From the NCBI GenBank assembly GCA_001414485.1, contig LLEY01000101.1:62001-126000 (forward strand): DNA of 64,000 nt, given 5' to 3'. The notes beneath the pieces are model-generated. The model searched no databases. It was not told the origin of the DNA and saw only the letters and a list, made by a program, of their open reading frames with translations. This stretch comes from Calycina herbarum (Eukaryota > Ascomycota > Leotiomycetes > Helotiales > Pezizellaceae). Below are positions 1 to 12,512 of this stretch, in pieces. The position numbers and the translations under genes are program-made. Within the stretch, counting starts at the first letter, position 1. Each line of letters begins with the position of its first letter.

Positions 1-807
1 ATCCCCCCCTTTAAATACCTTTCTAGCTTACAGAATCTTTATCCTAACACCCACCCAACACCTGAATCCAACCCCCCCTTCAAACCTCTCCTCTTTCCTC
101 CAAAGCAAAATCCAAGGCCAGCTCATGTGAACAGCAAACTTTCAAAATACCTACGAGGTTACTTACTAACATACACTGTACCCCCTTCCCTACTAGTCAA
201 CCATTTAGCAAACAACTACTCACGACTCTTTTTGGATTTTGGCCTGCCCCCAAACGTGACGTATGGCTTACTCAATAATTGACGGCTTACTCAAAGTTCA
301 TTGGCTTACTTCGCAACCATTTTCTTGGCCCCCAAACGGTGATTGGCTTACTCGCAAGCTTACTTCTCAATAGTTGGCCTACTCGCAACATAGTCTTGGC
401 CCCCAATCGCGATTAGCTTATCGACAATCGTCTGGCTTACTCACAACATGTCTTTGGCCCCCAAACGTGAGAGCTTACTTGTCATTTCTCCGGCTTACTC
501 GTCACTCTTCAAATTCCGGTTACACAGAACTTTTATCCAACAGCGATTCCAATAAATTATAACCATCATCACACATAAAAGAATCCAAAGTCTCGAGAAC
601 AAAAAGGTCATAATCAATGTCTCTTTCGCAATCTCATGTACTCATTGTACTCATCAATCTAATAACCCGCCCCCCCCCAACGCAACGCAACGCAAAGAAG
701 ATAGAAGAGAGGAAACAAAACCACGAGTCCACCAACAAAGCCATGTATGTATGTATGTTCCACTCCACACCACCCTCATCTCATCTCATACTCATGCTAT
801 CCTCAAC
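1..807. other. intergenic, 3' flank of glycogen phosphorylase
   Basis: No convincing coding region. It is AT/C-rich with several C-runs. Its one striking content is a degenerate tandem array at about 237-500, listed separately. The stretch from about 500 to 807 probably contains the 3' UTR of the minus-strand gene that ends at 808. Confidence 0.6.
237..500. repeat. degenerate composite tandem repeat (two interleaved motifs)
   Basis: Two short motifs alternate. Motif A, TTGGCCCCCAAACGTGA and variants, begins near 239, 325, 396 and 454. Motif B, GGCTTACTCGCAA and variants, begins near 265, 284, 303, 345, 376, 415, 434, 472 and 492. The spacing of motif A shrinks from 86 to 71 to 58 bp, so this is not a simple satellite. 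It lies about 300 bp beyond the stop codon of glycogen phosphorylase. The function is unknown; it could be a decayed minisatellite or a clustered protein-binding region. Confidence 0.75.
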
Positions 808-3800
808 CTACAACTCCCCCTTCCCCAACCCATTCTTCTCATCATCCTCCGGGACCAAAGGCTCCACATTCCAAATACTCTCCGCATACTCATTAATACA
901 CCGATCACTACTAAAGAAGCCCATTCTCGAAACACTCAGGATAGTCTTGCTAATCCACTCATCCTGGTCCTTGTACGCCTCATCAACCAAAGTCTGAGTC
1001 TGGATATAGCTGTGGAAATCATCCGAGACAAGGTAGTAATCACCATGGTCCTCGATAGCTCCAACCAGAGCTCCAAAGGCACCGGCGTCACCAAAGGTGT
1101 TGGCTTTGATGGACTCAAAGACTTTGGCGAGGTCGGGGTCGAGAGTGTGAGAGCCGTAGGTGTGAGCGTGACGGAGGTCTTCGACGTCTTCTGCGAGGTT
1201 GCCGAAGAGGAAGATGTTGTTTTCGCCGATTTCGCGGGTGATTTCAATCTGGTGTTTTTGTTAGCAGAGTCCAAAGATTTAGCTCGGTTGGTAGACTTAC
1301 ATTGGCACCATCGCAAGTACCAATAATCAAACCTCCATTCAAGACAAACTTCATGTTCGAAGTTCCACTAGCCTCAGTACCAGCAGTTGAGATATGCTCA
1401 CTGATATCACTTGCAGGGGCAATGATTTCAGCCTTGGAAACATTGTAATCCTCCAAGAAGATGACCTTGAGAAGATCACCAACATCCGGATCCTTGTTGA
1501 CAACAGATCCGACTTGGTTTATGAGATGGATAATAGTCTTGGCCATCCAGTATCCTGGAGCCGCCTTACCACCAAAGATGGAAACTCTTGGTGCGAGCTT
1601 CTTTCGTTCAGTGGGAGTCATTGCCTTGATGGTCAAGTACCGGTGGATAACTCCAAAGATGTTCATCTGTTGACGCTTGTATTCGTGTATACGCTTGACT
1701 TGGATATCAAACAGAGCGGATGGGTTGACAGTGACTCCAGTCGTCATCTTGATGTGCTTGGCAAGTCGGACTTTGTTAGCATACTTGATTTCAGCCCACT
1801 CCTTCTTAAACTCCTTGTCATCAACAAACTTCTCAAGTTCGTTAAGGATGTTCAGGTTCTTCAAGAATCCCAAACCGCCAACCTTGGATGCAATCAATTC
1901 GGACAACCTAGGGTTGGCCTGGTGCAACCAACGTCTTGGGGTGATTCCATTGGTGACATTTGTAAACTTGTCGGGTCCGAAAATTCTGACGAAATCCTTG
2001 AAAATTGTAGTCTTGATCAAATCAGAGTGAAGTTCAGCAACACCGTTGACCTTGTGTGAACCAACTATGGCGAGGTACGCCATGCGAACCATCTTAGGTT
2101 GAGACTCTTCGATAATTGAGACTTTACCCAACAACTCTCTCTCCTTGGGGAACTTGCGCTCAACCAATTGCAAGAAGAACAAGTTGATCTCGTAAATAAT
2201 TTGAAGGTGCCTAGGTAGGAGATTTTGGAAAAGAGGAACGGACCACTTTTCGAGGGCCTCTGGAAGGACAGTGTGATTTGTGTAGCCGAACTGATTCAAA
2301 TTAGCTATTTTCAAGTCGTTGGGAGAAAGCGGATACTCACTGTCTTGGTAACAACACCCCATGCCTCATCCCATTCAAGACCTTCCTGGTCAATAAGAAT
2401 ACGTTGTAGCTCGACAATAGCAAGTGTTGGATGGGTGTCATTAAGCTGGATAGCAACTTGCTCAGGGAACTCGACCCAAGCGCGCTTCGACTTCTTGAAG
2501 CGTCGAACAATATCGTACAGCGAAGCTGCAACCCAGAAGTATTGTTGCTTCAATCGAAGTTCCTTGCCACGGTCGAGGTTATCGTTGGGGTACAACACAG
2601 CACTGATGGTTTCAGCGCGTTGTTGATCTGCGACCGAACTCTCGTAGTCACCGCTGTTGAATTTTTGGAAATCGAACTCTCCACTTGCAGCCTTGCTAGA
2701 CCACAATCGCAAGTTGTTTGTCGATGCGGTATCGAAACCTGGAATTGGCACGTCGTATGCAACCGCCTTGACGATCTCACCACCCTCCCAAATAACGACA
2801 TTCTTTCCTTGGTCGTTTTGGTATTTTCGAACATTTCCGTAGAATTGAATCTGCCAGTTGTTAGTTTGATCGTTTCGCTTGAAATCGATCTATAAACTTA
2901 CATCTACGACAATGTCGTGTCTTGGAAACTCCCAAGGATTGAAATCAAGCCAGTAATCTGGGACCTCAACTTGGTAACCATCCACAATTTCTTGTTTGAA
3001 GATACCATATCGATATCTCAATCCGTAACCCCAGGCTGGAATGTTCAATGAGGCCATCGAGTCGAGGAAACAAGCTGCGAGTCTGCCGAGACCACCGTTT
3101 CCGAGGGCAGCATCATGTTCTTGGGAAATGATATCCTCGATACGGAAACCCAAATCGGCAAGACCATCTACAAGACTAGTTAGTATTATTTCCGCCAAAT
3201 TCCTGCGGAAGAGCCCAAAACTCACCCTTCGCAATTGTCTTAGCCCCAACATTCAGCATAGCATTATCCAAAGCTCTACCCATCAAAAACTCCAAACTCA
3301 AGTAGTAAACTCTCTTCCCATCCGCGAAAGTTTGACGCTGTTGTGTCCGATTCCATTGAGTGACCAAGCGATCTCGGAAGGCCAAACTGGCAGCAGCATA
3401 AGCAGCCGTCTCATCGCAATTGAACATGGAACGAGCCAATGTAGTCTCGACATGACGAACGACCTCCTTTTCGAATTCCTCTTGGGTGGTGAAACCTTTG
3501 GCCTGGAACTTCTTCCAGGCGGCCCGTTGGGGTTCAGGGATGGAAGCTATCGAGTGGGGTAATGATCAGCCCAATCCAACCCCTCCATGCAACCATGACA
3601 TTCCAAAAAATACAGGAAATTGAAGTTTATGGATCACAATGAGTTTACGAGGGGTTTACATACCTTCAACGCTCTTAATCTCACCAGCTCCAAAACCAGT
3701 AAAGGTACGCTTGTGCTTAGGTCTCGAGAAACCGGGACCGACGGGACCTTGCAGGTCAGAGATTGGAGCACTGGTCGAAGGACGGCGCTCGCGGGGTGTG

Positions 3801-3814
3801 GTTGTGTTGGACAT
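808..3814 (-). CDS. GPH1: glycogen phosphorylase
   Basis: Releases glucose-1-phosphate from glycogen by phosphorolysis of alpha-1,4 bonds, using pyridoxal phosphate; a cytosolic GT35-family enzyme. Six exons (3814-3664, 3546-3226, 3167-2902, 2850-2341, 2290-1301, 1248-808) sum to 2679 nt, giving 892 residues, the usual fungal length. Visible family landmarks are [12 protein letters not shown], the [12 protein letters not shown] glycine loop, [25 protein letters not shown], and near the C-terminus [10 protein letters not shown], whose lysine is the expected PLP Schiff-base residue. The basic N-terminal tail ([10 protein letters not shown]) resembles the extension through which yeast phosphorylase is switched on by phosphorylation; the exact Thr here is inferred. 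The start ATG is preceded by a long untranslated leader. The transcript runs leftward and is isolated from other genes by more than 2.7 kb upstream. Confidence 0.96.
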
Positions 3815-6533
3815 TGTGATTCAACTTTCTAGAAAGCAAGAAGGTTAGGACTTCAATGAACTCGGAGATCTACGCAAAGACATTAGCTACCAAGCTCTCG
3901 TGGGGAGCTCTCCAGCTGTGAATGGTGCTGGAGCTGTGAGGGGTAGCTACCTGGGATGATGACTGTGGAGAGCGAGTGGGCGCGAGGATTGCGAGTGCGG
4001 GGTTGTGTTGTGCTCAGCTATTCGAGTCTGGCCAGCAGCGAAGCAACAGTAGCAGGTGGGTGAGCGATCGAGAGGAGACTCGAAGCTGTGTGTAGATGTA
4101 TTTATAGGTGTTGAGAGATGAGGGGAGTCGAGGAAGGAAATGTTGGTGAATATTTAGAAGAAAGAAGAAGAGAAAGAAAGGGACACGAGAGGACCAAGTT
4201 CAGAGAAGGTTTATCTTCATGTATGCCACTTACTGGGGAGGTGGGAAGGTGGTGCCATCGCCCAGCATCCAGAGCTTCTGATAGCATACCTACTGTAGAC
4301 TGCATACTACAGCTCCACTGCAACTGCCTCTCTACCTCCGTAAATACCAACCTACCAATGGAACTACCTACATATCCACCTACTTACCCACCAACCAACC
4401 CAGATATGCAAGAGCAAGAGCAAGAGCTCCCCTCCCTGTTGCTTGCCGCACTCTCCGTACCTGGTTGGATGCCCAACCCTCCGAACAATGGAACAAATAT
4501 CGTCTCCCCATCTCCCCACCTGGGCACCTGGGCATCTCCCCAACTCACCGTGTCCTGGATCCAGGCCAGGTACCCTCACTATTTCCTACCTCACTCCATC
4601 ATACGACTCACCTCCAGCAGTCACTTCAATTCCCTCAACAGCAATCCTGCTTCAACCTGGAACCATGGAAGCTCCCGTCTCCAAGCTCCCCTCCGGAAAA
4701 GAGCTCACTGCCCCAAGGTAAACCAATCTACCCCAGCAGATCAGCTGAATAAGAACCCCTGTCAGTACTTACTTGGCATTCACATCCACCTTTCTCACTT
4801 CACCGTCCCCCAAACTTTTTCCCCATCCAGAGGATCATGCCACTTCCCAAATTCCCGGAAAGGGAGATAAACATGGTCTTCTTGTGGCGAGAAATGTACC
4901 TATTTTGATCCAAGGCTGAAGAGATTTTTTCGGCTCTTATCTGAATTGCTTCACTTTCCGTTTTACTTCAACGTTTTCTCGTATACAACACCAGCACCAC
5001 CTAAAATACAACGCTGCATCCCCCAAAACTCCATCCACCCCACCCCGCCACGCGCTCTCCCCGTCCAACCCACCTTCAAGACCGACTAACAGCTCAAGTA
5101 TAAGAAGCAAGACATCAATCAAATCACCTCAACGAAACACCGATCACGAAACACCGCACCAGCCAGCCACCAAGAACCCCAGAAAATACTATATCTATCT
5201 GCACGATGACCTGTTCATCTGTCCCTCAACTGCCCACACAGAAGCCCTTCATACATCTCTCTCTGCCTTACCTCGTCTACAAGAAACTTCATACATATCT
5301 GCACCCCAACCTCCTCCATCCACCCCCAACATTCATAGATAATGAAAACCTCGAGATGCGATCCGTACTCATGCTACCAGCCGAACTCACCCCCGTGGGG
5401 TGCCCGCCACTAACCGAACTCACATACCCTGTACTTGACTGCATCATGTCCGATGGTTAGGTACATTTCCTTCTTACTCTTCAAGACGCTGGACAGAAAC
5501 CATTCTTGAATCAGTGATTGGTCCTTAATGGCTGCATCAACCTGCTGCAATCAGCTACTCACCTCGTCTCGCCTCATTTCTGTGCCCTCCTACTCGAGTA
5601 AATCCATACATTTTCGTAGAACAAAATAATGGTCTATATCACGCCACAAGAGCACTCCAGAAAAAAGGAAGGAAGACAGGTGGGCGGTCGAATTTACAAT
5701 TCTTTCAATTCTTTCTCTCTTTTCATCCGCGTACAGAAAAGTATCGCTCAGCTCATCTCAGCCTATATAAGGATCCGCCTTTGGCCTTTCCTTCCTGCTC
5801 TTTCTTTCTACAAAAAAAACCCCCCTCTCCCTTCCTCTCCGATACTGGTAAGTGTGTGATATGACAAAAGGAATGCCCCGGCCCATTTCCCAGATTCCCG
5901 TCCTGAATTGGTTGATCCCCCGCCTCATTATTCTATCCAACTGCATTTGTAGCATGTCTCTCCTTCCCCTTGCCCCTTCCGTTGGTGTTCCCCCCGAGTC
6001 TCGGCTCGAATTTCTCATCCGACGAGATTCCCACCTTCCATCCCGGCCAGCCCAGAACCCAACTGCCCTTTCTCCCTCCTGAGTCCGGATCTGGTGGCAT
6101 CTCAGGTATGGACGAGAACTCCAAAATGGAAGAGGTACGTGTTCGTGTGAGGACGTTGAGAGTCTTGTAGCAACAGGAGCAGGTTCGCAACAGGGCGGAA
6201 GAGCAAGAGCAAAGAGCACATCATATCAGATTGGTGCATGCTAGGCCCATGAAAATGTGGCCATCAGTATCCAAAGAATCCCATATCGAGAGGCCCAACC
6301 CCCAGGGTCCTTCTCCAAAAACCAGGTCCCAAATCATCATTCCACATAAAAACCCAAGTGAAGTTTGATCACACAGCCATTCCCAAAAAAGACCAACAAC
6401 AAAAACTCCCCCATTTGCTAGGTACAAGCTCCCTAAACGCCTGTTTCCCAATGAAGGCCGGAGAATGTATGTCCTAAAAACCCCAAGATAAATGTGAAAG
6501 TCGTGAAAATTATATATAATTTGTGCATTAGGC
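3815..6533. other. intergenic, promoter side of glycogen phosphorylase
   Basis: About 2.7 kb without a convincing gene. The part next to 3815 should hold the phosphorylase leader and promoter. The 4.3-5.4 kb part is pyrimidine-rich and low in complexity, which makes long but unconvincing open frames. A TATA-like CTATATAAGG lies near 5763, followed by a C/T-rich tract, so a plus-strand transcript could start there, but no recognisable protein follows. The last few hundred bases before 6533 are likely the 3' UTR of the G-alpha gene. Confidence 0.5.
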
Positions 6534-7858
6534 TTAAAGGATTCCAGAATCCTTGAGCGCGTTTTGTAAAATCGTTTCTTTTACTGCTGCAAATACCAGT
6601 CGAATATTGGATGTGTCCGTGGCTTGGGTAAGACTAGGTGTCATTAGCAATTGAACAAACCAAAATAGGAGAAAGTTGACTTACTGAGGATATAGGTTAA
6701 GATGTGCTCGGTTGACTTGATTAAACCGCCAAAGAAGATATTTCGATGCTCGGTTTATATCATTTCCGCCCGAGTAGTCGGGGAAATAGTTGCTTAAAGG
6801 CGATCGTCCAAGTTTCTGTCGGAATAAATCGACTTTGTTTAAGAAAAGAATGATGCTCGTCCGCATAAACCATCTTGAGTTAACGACGGAATCAAATAGT
6901 ACCAAACTCTCCATCATTCGGTTCTTGCCACAAGTCAGTATGTATATATTTCTTAGCTTCAGGCTCCAGAACTTACTTGATTACTCTCTTCGAGTAACAC
7001 CTGATCGTATTCGCTCAGGGCTACACAGAAAATGATGGATGTAACATTCTCAAAGCAATGGATCCACTTCTTTCTCTCACTTCGTTGGCCTCCCACATCA
7101 AACATGCTAAGGTCCCCGTCAGTTCCATAAGTATGTTCCCGAGCTTGTGATCCTTACTGTATGCTTAATGACCCCATTGTGAATCTTGTCTCATAGATAC
7201 CCGTCGTTTTCGTACGTGCTCTCAGAACGTCTGCTTCGATTGGGATATAGTCCGGCGAGGTTATTCTCTGTGCTTCTTCGAAAAAGCTATTAGTAGTTAG
7301 CATCTCCTTGTATCATGAGCAATTTGGCAAGGCATACTATGGCGCCGAGTCCATCAGATAGAATTCGCTTTGTCTTTCCATCAGAGCACCCATGCTTGGA
7401 TCCTTCCATAATGATTGAATCGCCATGCCGACTTCTGGATTTAGTGTTGGTGGTTCGGTGACCACCTGGTAGTGGACCAAGAAATCGCTGTATTCGCGAT
7501 TTATTGGTATCGTTGCGATGAGGTCAAACTGTTCCATCGCCCCAATCAATGCCTTGGCGCAATCTACCAAATTCTTGTATATTGTCATCCTGTACATGGA
7601 CAATTCCTCCACCGAATAGCCGCTTTGATGTATGATTTTCATCTGTTTGACAATGGTCGATTTCCCGCTCTCCCCGGAGCCTTGGTATCTCGTTAGCATT
7701 TCCTTCCCATTTCCCGGCCATATTCAGTACCTACCCAGAAGTAATATCTTGCATTCTCGTCGTAGTTTCCTTGAGTCTTCTTCCAAGCTTTTGTCTATCA
7801 TCTGACTTCGCTTCTTTCCTTCGGAATCATCCGTGTTGGAACTGACGCAGGCTCCCAT
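6534..7858 (-). CDS. gna-3: heterotrimeric G-protein alpha subunit, class III
   Basis: GTPase that couples membrane receptors to effectors; fungal class III subunits act in the cAMP pathway and affect growth, development and virulence. Six exons (7858-7735, 7680-7338, 7286-7158, 7106-6977, 6923-6685, 6633-6534) total 1065 nt, 354 residues, the exact class length. The start MGACVSS has Gly2 for myristoylation and Cys4 for palmitoylation. G1 is GSGESGKST at residues 42-50. The switch I region contains [10 protein letters not shown]3 is [13 protein letters not shown]4 is LNKVDLF, and the guanine-contacting TDTSN motif follows. The C-terminus DSGIL has no pertussis-toxin cysteine, unlike class I subunits. 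The Neurospora name is gna-3; Botrytis calls its class III member bcg3. The gene has 4.65 kb of non-coding DNA upstream, so complex regulation is possible. Confidence 0.95.
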
Positions 7859-8447
7859 TTTCCTGGCTCACTAGCTGCAAGCGCAGCCTCGACCTCGTTT
7901 TAGATATTATAACGATGTTCGGCCGTCGGCAGAATCTCCGAGAAGCCTTCGATGTTCAATGTCGAATCGAGTTTAGATGGAAGGGTGGTGGTGTTGGCGC
8001 AATTATTCTATGTTCGATTCCAGTCGGCTTCTTGAGGCTGTATTGAAGTGGCCATGCAATGGCAGAATTGCAGAACCAACCCGGGCAATGGAAATTGGTC
8101 GCCCGTCTGCGACAAAGAGACACGACACACGTTGGCCCTCGACGAAAGTGTTATTATTCAGGCCGACAATATCTGTGCTGATTCTCCCAGTGGGGAGTCC
8201 CTTGGCTTCCCAAACGGATGCAATGTCGACACGGTGGAACACGACCGAGGTTGGTAAGGTGTATATGGAGGGTGGTACGGAGAGCACAGCAGCGAGCGGT
8301 GATGATGTTGGTAGGTAGTGGATTCGGTGGAGGTGACTGTGAGAGGTTTTTGCGACAATGGGTGAATGGCGGAGAGTGAAGGGACGAGGAGGATTGAGGC
8401 GATTCGCAAGCGATGGTTATCGAGATTGATGATGTTGTTGGGAGTGC

Positions 8448-9511
8448 AGTGCGGTGCGGTGCGGTGCGGGTGCAGTGCAGCAGGTGCAGATGATGCCTTG
8501 ATGGAGTGAGGAAGTTTGGGTGGTATCAGCGCTGAGTTGCCCGCAGTACAGGACAGGACAGGACAGGACAGGCAAGACAACCACCTTGAAATGCTATGCT
8601 ATGCTATGCTAGCGTGGAAAAGTGCCCTGCCCTGCCACGCAGAACAGGTGTCTACAACGTTGTAAAGCTGCGCTACGGAGCCTGAGAACCTGTCGACAGA
8701 ACCTGCCCAGAGTTCTGATGGGTGCCAGTCCAGTCAGTTGTCAACCACTAGAAGCTTGTGAAAAGAGTCCCTGTAGGCACGTTTTCTGGCTCGTCTGGTC
8801 CGGTCGCCGCCTCTTCCGATGCTTTTGCTCTGCCCACCGCCACCAAAAACGCCAACGAGAGCCAGCCAGCTAGCAGCTGCCTTTGGTCCAGTCAAAGGCG
8901 ATACCTCCTCGGCCAGATAGATATTCACAAGCGAGGCGGCAAAATAAAGCCGTCTTGTTTATTGCGAGCACGAGAAAGAGCGACCTGTGAGTTTTGGGAG
9001 GGTGACTTCTGCCGCCCATTTAATCACATTTAATCACATTTAATGGCTCTCTTGGAGTCCTTCCGCTGCTCCTTTCGCGCTTGTCTCTGAAGATCACTAC
9101 ACTACGGTCAGGTCGCTGACAACGTCGAAAAGCTAGTTAGACGAAGCTGGCTAGCTAGTCAACGGCAAGTCAACGGCAAGTCAACTTGCACTTAGCCAAC
9201 GAGTCTCGAGGTCTAGGTTACGTATACTTGTACCAAGGCAGTTAGATTGGTACCTTACGAAGTCCGTACCGAGTACACTACACTACACTACACCGTCTGC
9301 CACTCTACTGTTACCGTGAGCGTTGAAACGGCTCTTCTAACGTCACCCAAAGCCCAAGGTCTTCTTCCATACGATAGTATAGATAGGTTGACTCAATTCG
9401 CGTCTCTTCGCAACTCTTGCAACAATTCTCATGGCGGTACGAGTTGGAACTACACCACCACCACGAAAGAGACGACTCGCGACGATGTTGGTGGTGGTGG
9501 TGGTGGTGAGT
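8448..9511. repeat. cluster of unrelated short tandem repeats
   Basis: Within about 1.1 kb there are at least seven different perfect arrays: GTGCG units near 8449-8470, ACAGG units at 8548-8572, ATGCT units at 8591-8610, the 9-mer ATTTAATCAC-type repeat at 9018-9044, CAACGGCAAGT units at about 9160-9186, ACACT units at about 9272-9292, and GGT units near 9490-9507. The unit sequences are unrelated, so repeated local slippage or duplication is more likely than one satellite. Confidence 0.85.
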
Positions 9512-11675
9512 CGGAGCGGGCTTTATCCCTCAGCCATGGGTGCGTGGTTCACAAAGTGTCACGGTCGTGCCCTCGTGGGTTTGGAGCCGTCCTGCGCTTC
9601 TCCTTCCCTCGGAGTCCAGCCATGACCTAGCATTTCCTAGCGTGCCCCGCAAGGAGTCTCTGAGAGACCGTGCGAGGTGGAGCATTGGGTAACCGCCGGG
9701 CGGTGCAGGCTCAGTCTGGTGTGTCAAGAGTGAGATGAAGCACCTGAGCAAGCCTACGTGCGCGTGGATCTGACCCTGATCAACATTGATGTTCCTGAAG
9801 GCCTTCGATCATTGAGAGGGAAGATGATGCGTGAACATGATCCACGATCCGCGACGCAGGAGATGAAGAAAGCCATGCATGTGCGCCGAGGATATGAGGA
9901 TTGAGGAACCCCAAGATTACTCGACTAAGTTTGAGATGGGGTTGGCTAGAAAGAAAGAAAGAAACAGAGGATTATTATTTCGTCCAGATCGATCAGCAAA
10001 GCCACAGGTGTCCATCACAGACAGAATCATTATTTTCCCGCCGCCCGCTTCTTGCCTAACCTGAGAGTGGGAGACGAATCAAGTCGGTCAGGCATGGGTT
10101 CGCAATTTCACAACTCAACAATGGGAACTCGATCCATTCTTGCGAGAAGGGGAAAACAAGGAGAAAGCAGTCTCAACTGAATCATTTCAAGAGTTTCCGT
10201 TACACCTTTCACACATGTGTGCGCCCTCAAAGTTCAAACCGCTCTGGCAACCCCTTCAACCCACCGTCTTACCGCAACCGCAGCTCCGGGTCTACAGCAA
10301 GATTGATTGGTTCCTATCCCTTATTTCCACGTGGGAATCTCCAGGTCTGAAGCGAGGAGACGAAAAAGGCAGCCCTTCTCGATCCGAACTGTTGCATACC
10401 GGTCCCTTATTTACCGGTATAATGCAGCAGCAACTACCCCCTTTTCCTTCAAGATCCAACTGTTCGGCGTTGTACAAAGTACACGGCCCAAAATCCATAC
10501 ATATCTCGAAACAAGATATCTAAAAACAGTTTCTGAAAACATGAAATCCTCTGGACCCCTCTGCAGGAATGGTAACACAGTATCACGACTCTCATAACTA
10601 ACCTGGGCATACTCGAGTACATTTACCGATTAACCAACTCCATAGCGCTTACATTCCAATTCCATCATCTAACCTACCTATCATATACCCCAGTTAGTAT
10701 CATCAAGGTACCAACCAACCCCCGCCTCCGCCACCAACAATACGACAACCCTTCTCCCCAATAGAAAACCCCCTCGATACAAGATGCATTCTTACAACAA
10801 TCCCAAATTCCAAAATACAAAAATAAACAATAAACAAATAAGTTTTACACAAGCACTTAAAACAATGACGCCACACAACCTCCATGGAATATCCCAAGCA
10901 TAAACGTGTCGAAACAACGGATCCTCCCACGCACCCCAGCCTCTCACGAGAGAAAAAATCTTGAAACGAAGGATCAAGTTCCCACAGCCCCCGTAAGAAG
11001 CATAAACAAATGACCTAATGGGGATGGGTGAAAGAAGCTTAAATCTGGATTTAGATTTATGTGCCTCGCCCTCACCTGATCATGTCGTGGAGTGCCCTTC
11101 ATGTTTTTCACTCAACGCATAAAGATCTCTCCAACGATCTTCAGATTAACACCCGAGCGAGATGTCATATTTGCCCCCTGGCAAATAAACCGAGAGAACG
11201 GCTCAGAAGTGATAAGTTAATTATAGATTTTCGGCATACATAGCCCTATATATATATGTATCAAAGGTTTGCCGTTGAGCGAGCTGAATGGCGCCGACTG
11301 GAGTGTTGTTTTGTTTTTCTTTCTTGCCAATTTTCGAAATGGGATTTGCGGCTTGATTTCTCTATTTCCAGCGTTGTGTATGAGGATTTTCTTTGGTCAC
11401 CAATGAATGTTATAGATGGGCTTGGTGCAAGTGTCCTTGATACTCTTCACTCGGGAGGAGATGACTTTATTTGCTTTTGACTTTGAAGGAAGAGTTTTCG
11501 TCTTGGTTGCGTTCGTTGTACTTTTGGTATTAAAGGACTTGGGACTTCGCTCTCTCTCTCCTCTTTGATTCTGATAAAAAAAACATGTTGAAATATTACA
11601 TTGAGCTACTCTCTTTCTACTTGATCATGTCAATTCCTCTATATTGAGGTTCACCTACTACTGAAAGTTCTTGCA

Positions 11676-11885
11676 ATTGGTAGGTTACCTACCAATAGCA
11701 CATACTTCACGTGGAGAAACGGGGGTCTATTAGTAAGTAGGTGGGTGACCTACCAGAGCACGGAAAGTCAAGACTCAATCTTATTTATAGCTTCACCTAC
11801 TCTTTTCAAATCAATTTTATATTTGGAACTTTTAGGTAGTCGTACTACCTAACTTGGGTATTTTAAATGGTAATACTACCTAACT
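11676..11885. repeat. palindromic ACCTAC/GTAGGT motif cluster
   Basis: A perfect inverted repeat with 10-bp arms ATTGGTAGGT around a single T occupies 11676-11696. Further GTAGGTGGGTGACCTACC and TAGTCGTACTACCTAAC-type half-sites follow up to about 11885, and one CACCTACTAC lies just before. The region is AT-rich and non-coding. A protein-binding cluster, a small hairpin RNA or a decayed inverted-repeat transposon are all possible. Confidence 0.6.
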
Positions 11886-12512
11886 TTGCACTTATTTTTA
11901 TCTTTCCACAGATGCATGGACGTTCATGTAGAGGATGCTGTTCGGTCTTAGAATGGGTAAGAGGCATTCTTTGAGCCCCATTCAATCAATCTCTTTAGTA
12001 AGTCCTGGGTGTAGGATAAATGAGTTCACGCAATGTATCCTAAAGTGAATATAACCTTTGTCAATATTTCTAATCAATTTGAGTAAATGACAAGCCAGCG
12101 AGCAGTTGGTGACAAGGTTTACCAACCTTGTGAAGCTTCGGGTGACTGAGTCCGAGTTTGAGTGAGGTTTGCTAAATGTGCTACTTTCGTTGTCTCAAGT
12201 AATTGGGAAATGTTGCTGAAAGGACCTATTTCCTGAATGTTCGTTCAAGAGAGTTGCATCTAAAACCCGTTACACGCAACTTGGTTTGTCAATATTGATT
12301 CTCTTAATCTATCTGAATACTGGTTTTATTAGCACTACAATCAGACGAACGGGTTATCGCAACTTCGCTTGGGTTACGCCTCCAAAGTTGCTTGCATAAT
12401 TATTGTCAAAATACAATCCAGCAAGTGACCCAAACCTCTCAAATATCAAAGTTGTATTTCTCTTCTATACTTTATGGAATACATCAATCATAAAAAGCTC
12501 CCCTCAGACGCT

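Larger units (their letters stand above)
7859..12512. other. long intergenic region upstream of the G-alpha gene
   Basis: 4.65 kb without a supported gene; all open frames are short and match no family I know. It holds a dense set of short tandem repeats (8.44-9.51 kb) and a set of ACCTAC/GTAGGT palindromic motifs (11.65-11.89 kb), both listed separately. The 10.0-12.5 kb half is AT-richer and without obvious structure. The stretch nearest 12512 may be the 3' UTR of the flavoprotein gene. A non-coding RNA or a long G-alpha leader cannot be excluded. Confidence 0.5.

Noticed and set aside
1394..2059. 221-residue plus-strand frame inside glycogen phosphorylase
   Set aside because: Lies antisense to the well-supported phosphorylase exon 5 and matches no family; a shadow of codon bias.
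4118..4870. 250-residue frame upstream of glycogen phosphorylase
   Set aside because: Low-complexity Pro/Thr/Ser composition from pyrimidine-rich DNA, no domain and no splice or family support.
5757..5860. TATA-like site CTATATAAGG followed by a pyrimidine tract, as the promoter of an unknown gene
   Set aside because: No recognisable protein or RNA follows, so no gene is called.
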